Below are positions 56,012 through 63,048 of a DNA stretch of 64,000 bases, piece after piece. The notes below the pieces were generated by a model that saw only the letters and a program-made list of their open reading frames with translations, was not told where the DNA came from and did not search any database. A program made the position numbers and the translations under genes. The stretch comes from Erythrobacter sp. Alg231-14 (GTDB lineage: Bacteria > Pseudomonadota > Alphaproteobacteria > Sphingomonadales > Sphingomonadaceae), in the NCBI RefSeq assembly GCF_900149685.1, contig NZ_LT702999.1, forward strand, positions 1,302,001-1,366,000, read 5' to 3'. Within the stretch, counting starts at the first letter, position 1. Each line of letters begins with the position of its first letter.

Positions 56012-57157
56012 TCAGCTCCCTCGAAAATAGCGATGCGGGACAAAAGGCATGGGTGAAACGGTTGCGGCCAGGCGCTTGTTGCGCACGACACATTCAAGTT
56101 CAGTTCCGTCTTCGGTGTGCGCCGCATCGACATAAGCCATTGCAATCGGGCGCCCCAAAGTTGGAGAGAAACCGCCGCTGGTGACGACACCGATTTTGGT
56201 GTCTCCTGCGAAAACCTCTGCGCCTTCGCGCGCGGGCATGCGGCCATCGACCAACAATCCTACGCGGCGCTGGGTCGGTCCGGCATCGAGCACATTCATC
56301 ACCGCTTCGTGTCCCATCCATCCGCCGGTTTCGCGGCGTTTCTTGGTCAGGGCAAACGTCAGATCGGCGCTCACCGGATCGACAGTGTCGGTCATGTCGT
56401 GGCCATAAAGCGGCAAGCCGGCTTCGAGCCGCAAACTGTCGCGTGCACCCAACCCTGCGGGCTCAACACGATCATCCGCGGTCAGAGCCTCGGCGAGTTT
56501 CTGCGCCTGTTCGCCCGGCACAGCGATCTCAAAACCGTCTTCGCCGGTGTATCCCGCACGAGCAATCCAAAGCGGCACCCCGTCCCAATCGGCATAGCGC
56601 GCTGTCATAAAGGTCAGTTCGGCGGCCTCTGGCACCAAAGTCGCCAACACTTCTGCAGCCTTTGGCCCCTGCAACGCCAACAGCGCGTTTTCATCGTAGT
56701 GGGTCAAGGTCACGGCATCGGGCAAATGTTCGCGCAGATGGGCGATGTCATCCCATTTGCACGCACCATTCACGACCAGCCCATATTGCGGACCGGCATT
56801 GGTGACCATCAAATCGTCAAGAATGCCGCCGGTTTCATTCAGCAGCATCGAATAGCGCATGCGCCCTTCTTTCACTGACGTGATACCGCCGGGCAGCAAC
56901 GCCTCCAACGCTTCGCCTGCACCATCGCCGCTCACGCCCAATTGCCCCATATGCGATACGTCAAAGAGGCTAGCGCTTTCACGGGTCCAGTTGTGCTCAG
57001 CCACGATGCCGCCACCATGGCTGATGCGGTCGCCGGAATATTGGATCGGCATTTCATAGCCCGCAAACGCAACCATGCGCGCGCCGTTTTCCCGATGCCA
57101 CGCGTCAAGCGGCAGCGTGCCCAATGGGATCTCGTCTTCTGGATTGGTGTCGCTCAA
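56012..57157 (-). CDS. gcvT: Glycine cleavage system T protein (aminomethyltransferase)
   Basis: GcvT transfers the methylene group to tetrahydrofolate and releases ammonia. The 381-residue protein has MVAFAGYEMPIQYSGDRISHGG near the start and LFDVSHMGQ, then GYTGEDGFEI and GARDSLRLEAGLPLYGHD, all typical. I infer a TTG start at 57157 with GGGGAA upstream; other in-frame starts lie outside the conserved region. It is the first gene of gcvT-gcvH-gcvPA-gcvPB under a glycine riboswitch. Confidence 0.95.
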   Translation of the reverse strand: MSDTNPEDEIPLGTLPLDAWHRENGARMVAFAGYEMPIQYSGDRISHGGGIVAEHNWTRESASLFDVSHMGQLGVSGDGAGEALEALLPGGITSVKEGRMRYSMLLNETGGILDDLMVTNAGPQYGLVVNGACKWDDIAHLREHLPDAVTLTHYDENALLALQGPKAAEVLATLVPEAAELTFMTARYADWDGVPLWIARAGYTGEDGFEIAVPGEQAQKLAEALTADDRVEPAGLGARDSLRLEAGLPLYGHDMTDTVDPVSADLTFALTKKRRETGGWMGHEAVMNVLDAGPTQRRVGLLVDGRMPAREGAEVFAGDTKIGVVTSGGFSPTLGRPIAMAYVDAAHTEDGTELECVVRNKRLAATVSPMPFVPHRYFRGS

Positions 57158-57203
57158 AATCGCATTCCCCGCACAGGTTATCCAACGCCCCAAGTCGAAG
57201 CGT

Positions 57204-57445
57204 CGTTCCTGCCCCCTCTGTCGGGTGAACCTGAGAGCTTAGCGGCAGGATCCATGCGGACCACGCGGCCTTCCCCTTCGGTGGCAACCGCGCGGTTATA
57301 TGCGCGGCTACGCTTTCCAGAGTGCTTATGCCTGTCCGCGGTCCATTTGCCTGAGAGTTTCCGGGGCGGTTGCTCCTTCGGCGCCGAACTTTGTCGGATC
57401 ACAGGCAAAGCCTTCGATCAAACAAAGCCAATCTCTCCCGCGAAA
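57204..57445 (-). promoter_or_regulatory. Tandem glycine riboswitch of the gcv operon
   Basis: Two glycine aptamers are readable on the minus strand. The first starts at GCGGGAGAGA near 57440 and has GCCGAAGGAGCAACC and GGAAACTCTCAGGCA. The second has CTCTGG near 57325, ACCGAAGGGGAAGGC and GCTAAGCTCTCAGGT, ending about 47 bases before the gcvT start. Both keep the GAAGG and CTCTCAGG signatures. Glycine binding would normally switch the operon on. Confidence 0.95.
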
Positions 57446-57581
57446 GACGCCGGAATCACTTCCGGTAAGCGCGATCTATGTTGCGGATGCGAAATGTCGC
57501 GTCAATCGCCCGTGGATCGCTGTTTGAAAATAATTGTGCGCAACCGCCGGTCTATGGCGTCCAATCGCTGCGGCGACCGTC
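57446..57581. other. Short gap with gcv promoter region
   Basis: These bases must hold the promoter of the riboswitch-led gcv operon on the minus strand and the transcript end of the curli genes. I see no gene and no clear hairpin terminator behind the CsgH-like gene. Confidence 0.4.
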
Positions 57582-57959
57582 CTATGAACAATCGCCCGCG
57601 GTCAACGTGTAGGTCGCACCATTGCCTTCGACCACGGCCACTGTTGCGCACCACGTATCCGAAACATTCGTGACAAGGCGCGACAACACCTGACGATTGC
57701 CAGCGGGGATGCGCGTGTCGCCATTGTGGCGCGCCTTTGAATTCCCGATCAACTCAATTTCATATTGAACCTGCTGAGCGACGTCGGAATGCGCGATCAA
57801 TTCAATCTCGACCCGGTCACCGCTTTCCACCACGCTCAATGCAAGCGCGCGCGAATGTGGGTCGTCATTGCCAGTGTTCGCTTGCCCAGCACCGCCCGTC
57901 CCCGCAGCGATGGCAAATGCAGGTGTGATCAGTGCCAGTCGCTTAATTAGGGTTCGCAT
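57582..57959 (-). CDS. CsgH-like curli assembly chaperone
   Basis: The product has 125 residues: a signal peptide, then an all-beta domain with VQYEIELIGNSKARHNG, a glycine/proline turn, RQVLSRLVTN and WCATVAVVEGNGATYTL. This pattern resembles CsgH, the alphaproteobacterial counterpart of CsgC, a periplasmic protein that stops curlins from forming amyloid too early. The assignment rests on the fold pattern and the position behind curlin genes, so it is probable, not proven. Two Cys (one near the end) could pair. It is the last gene of the curli group, 12 bases after the previous one. Confidence 0.6.
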   Translation of the reverse strand: MRTLIKRLALITPAFAIAAGTGGAGQANTGNDDPHSRALALSVVESGDRVEIELIAHSDVAQQVQYEIELIGNSKARHNGDTRIPAGNRQVLSRLVTNVSDTWCATVAVVEGNGATYTLTAGDCS

Positions 57960-57971
57960 CGATGCCTCGCT

Positions 57972-58793
57972 TTAATTGCCGCCCAATTGCTGGACGATAG
58001 CTTGAACCACCGCCTGTGTTTCGGTGGACAATTCGCTGGTGGGGTCGTTCTCAGCCGATGTAGCCTGAGCGTCGGTTAACGTCGTATTGCCAAGAGCAAC
58101 CGATGCGATCACTTGGGTCGAAAAGTCGCCCGAATCTCCGGCATTTTGGGCCAGTCTCGAAATCGCTGCTTCGAGAGTGGCAATCCGCGCGCTGTCCAAC
58201 CCACCGCCCAGCAAGCTGTCTTCGGCGGAGCCTTGCGCTGCGTTCTGTGCAAATTCCGATGATCGCGTTTCGATCCTGCCTTCGCACAATTCTTTGAGCG
58301 CGGGGATGTCGCTGCTGCGCTCGCAAATATCGGTGCCCTCGACCGCATCCAACAAGACTTGCCGCTCGGCTGCGCTCAATTGGTTGAGAGCGCTGGTCGA
58401 TTGCCCGGTCGACAATTGCGACACCGGTTGCGTACTTGACCCCGATGACGGCACTTGCGCCACTCGGCGTGAACCGAGCGATGGGGTCAATTGCTGTTGC
58501 TGAGCGTTTCTCGCGCGAGCGGCGGCCACGCTTTGCGGCGTGATCGCTTCGGGGAAATACACTTTCGAAGAGGCGTCGGCGCGCGGCGCAGGTTGGGCCG
58601 GTTGCGATTGCGGCTGTTGTGACTGCGCTTCAGGCGCTTGCGTATCGGGCGCGATCGGCGCCTGATCCACAAATGCGGAATCTTCGCGCGCCACATTGTG
58701 CGGATTGTTTTGCGCTGATGCGAAAGCGGGGATGGCAATTAGCATTCCCGCAAAGGCCAGGTTAGCCGAAAGAGCAGGCCTGATTGCAGACAT
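57972..58793 (-). CDS. Exported protein of the curli locus, unrecognised family
   Basis: The 273-residue product starts with a signal peptide (MSAIRPALSANLAFAG...). A low-complexity Gln/Pro/Ala/Ser linker covers about residues 45-150. The C-terminal half is mostly helical: LSAAERQVLLDAVEGTDIC, then a second Cys in LKELCEGRIETRSSEF, and an Ala/Gln-rich tail. It is not like CsgE, CsgF or CsgG. It lies between the CsgB-like and CsgH-like genes, six bases from the former, so it is surely co-expressed. A role as periplasmic or outer-membrane helper of curlin export is an inference. Confidence 0.65.
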   Translation of the reverse strand: MSAIRPALSANLAFAGMLIAIPAFASAQNNPHNVAREDSAFVDQAPIAPDTQAPEAQSQQPQSQPAQPAPRADASSKVYFPEAITPQSVAAARARNAQQQQLTPSLGSRRVAQVPSSGSSTQPVSQLSTGQSTSALNQLSAAERQVLLDAVEGTDICERSSDIPALKELCEGRIETRSSEFAQNAAQGSAEDSLLGGGLDSARIATLEAAISRLAQNAGDSGDFSTQVIASVALGNTTLTDAQATSAENDPTSELSTETQAVVQAIVQQLGGN

Positions 58794-58798
58794 CGCGC

Positions 58799-59395
58799 TT
58801 AACCACCGCCGCCGCTGCTCTGCGTGATGAACATCGTTTGGCCACCGGTTTGTTCGATATTGAGATCGGACAGACCATCGCCGTTTTGCGTCCATTCGAG
58901 GCGGTTGCCAGAATTCAATTGAGTCGCGGTCATGGCGTTGTTGTCGCCATTCTGTGCCAGAACGACCTGATTGTCGTCGCCGTCTTGAATTAGATCGATG
59001 CTGTTGTCCGAACCGGACTGAACAATTTCAGCGATGGAGCCAAGGCCGGTGTCGTTTTGACCGAACAGAACCGAGTTGCCATCGCCGGTTTGAGTGACTG
59101 TGGCCGTCGTCGCACCGGCGCCCAATTGCAGAACGGTGGCGACATTGTCATCGCCGTTCTGTGCGAAGGTTGCTTCGCGCGGGCCGCCATCGCGTTGTTC
59201 AATCTCACCAAAATTGCCGGTGCCGTTTTGATTGATCGTGACATCCTGATTGGTGGACGATTGCACAACAACCGCCTCGTTCGAAGTGCCGATTTGCTCA
59301 ACAAAGGCGTCTTGGGCATGCGCCGGCGCGATCAGCGCCAAGCCGCATGTTGCCACCGCGAGGGTGCCGGAAGATTTGAGCAAACGAAATGTCAT
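58799..59395 (-). CDS. CsgB-like minor curlin
   Basis: The product has 198 residues. After a signal peptide (ending APAHAQ) come about fifteen strand units of the curlin type (for example TINQNGTGNFGEI, TVTQTGDGNSVLF, VLAQNGDNNAMTA), giving the Q-x-G-x-x-N pattern of functional amyloid. The shorter size next to much longer curlins suggests the nucleator (CsgB) role, but role cannot be read from sequence. One unit carries a Trp (LEWTQNG). The mature part has three Arg and no Lys. I prefer ATG 59395 to a GTG nine bases upstream. Confidence 0.8.
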   Translation of the reverse strand: MTFRLLKSSGTLAVATCGLALIAPAHAQDAFVEQIGTSNEAVVVQSSTNQDVTINQNGTGNFGEIEQRDGGPREATFAQNGDDNVATVLQLGAGATTATVTQTGDGNSVLFGQNDTGLGSIAEIVQSGSDNSIDLIQDGDDNQVVLAQNGDNNAMTATQLNSGNRLEWTQNGDGLSDLNIEQTGGQTMFITQSSGGGG

Positions 59396-59431
59396 CGGTT
59401 TCACAGCCTTAGATTAGCCTTTTGGGTCGGG

Positions 59432-59461
59432 AGGGGCGAGCAATTTGTGTCGCTCGCCCCT
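59432..59461. terminator. Hairpin after the 564-residue curlin gene
   Basis: A perfect 10-base stem AGGGGCGAGC/GCTCGCCCCT with a 10-base loop. It lies 20 bases past the curlin stop and 36 bases before the CsgB-like start. There is no T-run on the minus strand, so it may be a processing or partial-termination signal. Confidence 0.6.
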
Positions 59462-59480
59462 AACCCCGGAATGGAGTCGA

Positions 59481-61175
59481 TCAGGGTGTGCCCTGAGTAA
59501 CCGTAGTCATATTGCCAGTACCTGACTGAGTGAGCGTAGAGCTATGCGCGTCAGTGAATTGGCTGACGGATGCCACGTTCAACGTGCCATCCTGCGTAAT
59601 CGTACTGGACGCACCGATCGCCGTTTGGACAACGGTCGCGGAATTGAACCCGCCCAACGCGCCAACGTCCGATTGCGTGATCAAACTGGTGTTGCCAGAA
59701 CCCGTCTGCGTGACGGTTGCCGTGTTGTCATCGCCCGCTACGCCGTCACCTTGGAAAATGGTGCTGGTGTTGGTTGCGCCGGCCAACGCATTGGTTTGCA
59801 TGACCGTTGCGGTGTTGTTGCTACCGGTTGATTGCGAAATCGTGGAATCGTTGTTGGTGCCAGCTTGGTCAACATCGATTGAGTTGAACGAGCCGCCAAA
59901 TTCACCCTGCAAGGCAAGGCTGGTTCCTGAATCGCCGATCTGGTCAACAAAGGTCACGTTGTTTGAGCCATCCTGACCGATGCCGGAATCGTTGTCGCTG
60001 CCTTCTTGATAATTTTCAGCAAGGTTATCGCTGCCAGCCTGGAACAGGTCGGATGCGTTGTTGTCGCCTCCGCGCTGATCGATAAGCGCGCCATTCGCGG
60101 TCAACGGAGCGCCCGCGACGGCATCGCCCAATTGCGTAATTGTCGCGGTGCTGTTCGATGAATCGGAATTTTGGAAGATCACCGCAGCATCGCCGCGCGC
60201 TTGGTCCTCTTGTGAAATCGACGCGGTGTCGCCTGTACCGTTTTGAAAGACTGTCGCCGTGTTGGCACCGTCATTGGCACCACCTGCGTTCAAGCCGTCT
60301 TGAAAAATTGTTGTGTCGTTGTTGGAGCCCGACTGATTCACAGTCGCGGTTTGGCCCAATGTGTTGCCGCCGCTAAGCTGACGAATATCTGCCGAGTTGG
60401 TGTCGCCAGAATCGTTGTGCGTGGCCACGTTGCCGCGCACAAATTGACGGATCAACGACGTGCCGTTCGATCCCGATTGATTGACCGTTGCGGTCTGTTC
60501 GCGACCGGCCTGGATCATGTCAGACGAATTGCTCGCGCCGGTTTGATCAACCGTGGCCAAAAGATCAAAACCGTCATTGGTGTTGCCCGTAGGATCGCGT
60601 TGTTCAATCAACGAAACATGGTCATCGCCGGTTTGGTTGACGGTTGCCATGAAGTTCGTGGAGAAGTCATTCCCCGTGGTTTGCAGAATGGTCGACGCGC
60701 TGTCGCCGGTTTGGGTTACGATCGCCGTGATGGCAGATGTGTCGGCACCCGCGCCGGTTTGCGTGATAACGGAATCGCCGCCATCGGCCTGTGTAACGGT
60801 GGCAGTCCGACCAATCGCATTCACGCCAAGCGCCGATTGCGTGACATCCGAAGAGTTCGCCGCGCCGGTTTGAACAATAGTGGCGAGCGGATCATCGGTG
60901 CCTGCATCGGTGTCATCTTGGTCGACGTTCGAAAGGTTGCCGGTACCGTCTTGGTCGACATCCGCGGTCGCGCCGTTCGCGTCCTGCAGGACTTCTGAGA
61001 CATTGCCCGAGCCGGTTTGATCAACAGTTGCGGCGTTATCGTCGCCATTCTGATCCACGATGTTGCAATTTCCGGTGACGCCAACACATCCTGCCGGAAC
61101 GGTCGCCTGTGCGAACAAAGGTGCTGCTGCGGAAAGCGCAACAATGGATGCGCCGGTTAGGAATGTCTTGGTCAT
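59481..61175 (-). CDS. Giant curlin (CsgA-like amyloid subunit), 564 residues
   Basis: A signal peptide (ending PLFAQA) is followed by a short C-x6-C segment (CVGVTGNC). About forty Q-headed strand units then run to the end, mostly 10-16 residues, with the curlin pattern Q-x-G-x-x-N (for example ATVDQTGSGNVSEV). Two units make one curlin repeat, so this is about twenty repeats against five in E. coli CsgA. I count no Lys and eight Arg in the mature part and many Asp, so it is very acidic. The last unit ends TVTQGTP, like the partial curlin at 63049. Expected fate: secretion and assembly into extracellular amyloid fibres. Confidence 0.87.
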   Translation of the reverse strand: MTKTFLTGASIVALSAAAPLFAQATVPAGCVGVTGNCNIVDQNGDDNAATVDQTGSGNVSEVLQDANGATADVDQDGTGNLSNVDQDDTDAGTDDPLATIVQTGAANSSDVTQSALGVNAIGRTATVTQADGGDSVITQTGAGADTSAITAIVTQTGDSASTILQTTGNDFSTNFMATVNQTGDDHVSLIEQRDPTGNTNDGFDLLATVDQTGASNSSDMIQAGREQTATVNQSGSNGTSLIRQFVRGNVATHNDSGDTNSADIRQLSGGNTLGQTATVNQSGSNNDTTIFQDGLNAGGANDGANTATVFQNGTGDTASISQEDQARGDAAVIFQNSDSSNSTATITQLGDAVAGAPLTANGALIDQRGGDNNASDLFQAGSDNLAENYQEGSDNDSGIGQDGSNNVTFVDQIGDSGTSLALQGEFGGSFNSIDVDQAGTNNDSTISQSTGSNNTATVMQTNALAGATNTSTIFQGDGVAGDDNTATVTQTGSGNTSLITQSDVGALGGFNSATVVQTAIGASSTITQDGTLNVASVSQFTDAHSSTLTQSGTGNMTTVTQGTP

Positions 61176-61238
61176 TGAAACTGCCTCGCGAAGTGAATGA
61201 GGTGCGACCGCTCATATCTTCAGGGAAGGTATTGGAAT

Positions 61239-61270
61239 AATGCCGGGCGGGCCCCATCCCGCCCGGCATT
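61239..61270. terminator. Hairpin between the two complete giant curlin genes
   Basis: A perfect 13-base stem AATGCCGGGCGGG/CCCGCCCGGCATT with a 6-base loop, 11 bases past the stop of the 551-residue curlin gene. It is a strong candidate for full or partial transcription termination or mRNA end protection between the paralogues. Confidence 0.75.
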
Positions 61271-61280
61271 TTGTCCGATC

Positions 61281-62936
61281 TTACATCATCGGTGGGGCAA
61301 TAACCGCTACGCCTTGAGTAACGGTCGTTGTGTTGCCTGTACCGTCTTGGATGACGGTCGACGTGCTGCCATCAAACTGCATGACATTGGCGCTGTTGCT
61401 CGTGCCTTCTTGGTTGATCAGGCTGATATTGCCGTCGCCTTCTTGAAGAACGTCAGCAATGTTCAATCCGCCCACATCGACGGCGTTTTGCAGGATCGAA
61501 CTGTCATTGTCAGAACCATCTTGCGTGACGGTGGCTTCGTTGCCATCCGCTCCGGCGCCCGCGCCGCTGACGAAACCTTGATCAACTGCGTTGACGTTGT
61601 TGTCGCCGCTCAATTGGCTGATGAAGGCTACGCTGTTGTTGCTGCCTTGGAGTACAAGGGAGAAGCCGTTTGTGCCGCCTTGGAAGACGTTGGCATCGCC
61701 ATTGTCCCCGCCGAAGTCGCCCTGTGCGATGATGCTTTCATTGCCATCATCGACTTGCGTGACTTCTGCGAATTGACCGTCGCTTCCTTGAAGGATCAAG
61801 GATTCGTTGTCGTCGCCTTCTTGGAAGGTCGAAGCGCTCGAGTTCGATACGCCCGTTACGGTGCCCGAACCAATTGCAGTCGTATCCCCTTGAATGATGC
61901 CAGAGAAATTGTTGGCACCGGAGAATTGGATGATGGTCGCGGTGTTGGCGGTATCGGGTGCGCCATCAACGGCATCACCGGTTTGCACGATCGCCGCATC
62001 AGAGCCGGTTGTGCCAGCAAATTGCGTGATGGTTGCGGTGTCCCCGCGCGCTTGATCGATTTGCTCAATCGTGGCGAAGCCTGAATCACCGTCCTGTGTG
62101 ACAGTGGCAAAGTTGTTGCCGTCATTGGTGCCCGCATTGCGACCGTCTTGGAAAACGTCAGACGTGTTGCCCGCGCCATTTTGAATCACAGTGGCCGTTT
62201 GACCAACGCCGCCGGCGTCATCTTGTGAAATGGCCGAATTGTTGTTGGTGCCGCCCTGAGTGAGAGTGGCAAGGTTGCTGCGACCTTCTTGGAAGACGGT
62301 CGAAATGCCATCATCGCCAGTTTGCAGAACAGTGGCCGTTTGTTGACGGTTGATCTGGTTCACATCGGATGAGTTGCCTGAGCCGGTTTGGGTGACCGTG
62401 GCGAGCAAGTCGCCATCATTGGTGCCGCCGCCGGTGTCGGTTTGCGTGATGATCGAAGAGTGGCCGTCGCCTGTTTGATCAACAGTCGCCATGAAGTTGT
62501 CCGACGTTTCGTTGTTCGCGGTTTGCGCGATGTCGGATGCGCTGTCGCCATTTTGTATAACAATCGCGGCTTGGCCGGTTGCATTCAATCCAGCTGCCGT
62601 TTGGTTGACGATGGAATCGCCGCCGCCCGTTTGCGTTACAGTTGCGGTGAGGTCTTGCGAACCAACGCCCGATGCATCTTGTGTGATGTTCGAAATGTTG
62701 TCGTCGACGCCCTGATCCACGGTCGCGGTTAAAGTCGAACCGTCTTGTTCGATGTCAGAGACATTGCCCGCGCCCGTTTGAGTCACGCCGGCATCCAATG
62801 TGTCGCCGTCCTGATCAAGAACACTGCAATTGCCCACAACGCCGGCGCATTCTGCAGGAGAAACAGCTTGTCCCAAAGCCGGTCCTGCGATTGCCATGGC
62901 GAAGACAGATGCTCCGCATAAAATAACTTTTTTCAT
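61281..62936 (-). CDS. Giant curlin (CsgA-like amyloid subunit), 551 residues
   Basis: This is a paralogue of the next downstream curlin with the same plan: a signal peptide (ending PALGQA), C-x6-C (CAGVVGNC), about forty strand units, and a final unit TVTQG followed by VAVIAPPMM. No Lys and only four Arg are seen after the signal peptide. Irregular units line up with the paralogue in order, for example NFMATVDQTGDG, GTNDGDLLATV and QARGD. GAGGAAAG precedes the ATG. It is an exported amyloid subunit in the same operon. Confidence 0.87.
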   Translation of the reverse strand: MKKVILCGASVFAMAIAGPALGQAVSPAECAGVVGNCSVLDQDGDTLDAGVTQTGAGNVSDIEQDGSTLTATVDQGVDDNISNITQDASGVGSQDLTATVTQTGGGDSIVNQTAAGLNATGQAAIVIQNGDSASDIAQTANNETSDNFMATVDQTGDGHSSIITQTDTGGGTNDGDLLATVTQTGSGNSSDVNQINRQQTATVLQTGDDGISTVFQEGRSNLATLTQGGTNNNSAISQDDAGGVGQTATVIQNGAGNTSDVFQDGRNAGTNDGNNFATVTQDGDSGFATIEQIDQARGDTATITQFAGTTGSDAAIVQTGDAVDGAPDTANTATIIQFSGANNFSGIIQGDTTAIGSGTVTGVSNSSASTFQEGDDNESLILQGSDGQFAEVTQVDDGNESIIAQGDFGGDNGDANVFQGGTNGFSLVLQGSNNSVAFISQLSGDNNVNAVDQGFVSGAGAGADGNEATVTQDGSDNDSSILQNAVDVGGLNIADVLQEGDGNISLINQEGTSNSANVMQFDGSTSTVIQDGTGNTTTVTQGVAVIAPPMM

Positions 62937-63005
62937 GGTTCTTTCCTCAATTTCTATGCCGCTAATCGGCGTTGCCTGTTTGGAGGCTAGCTACCGCGTT
63001 TTATC

Positions 63006-63039
63006 CATTCCGAGCGAGCCCCCCTGCCCGCTCGGAATG
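63006..63039. terminator. Hairpin after the third curlin gene
   Basis: A perfect 11-base stem CATTCCGAGCG/CGCTCGGAATG with a 12-base loop, 9 bases past the stop of the partial curlin at 63049. A T-rich run follows on the plus strand only; on the minus strand the stem leads into the 551-residue curlin leader. Confidence 0.65.
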
Positions 63040-63048
63040 TTCTTTTTC

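Noticed and set aside
60243..62084. Long plus-strand frames antisense to the curlin genes
   Set aside because: They are by-products of repetitive, GC-biased codons on the opposite strand; no signal peptide, family or ribosome site supports them.
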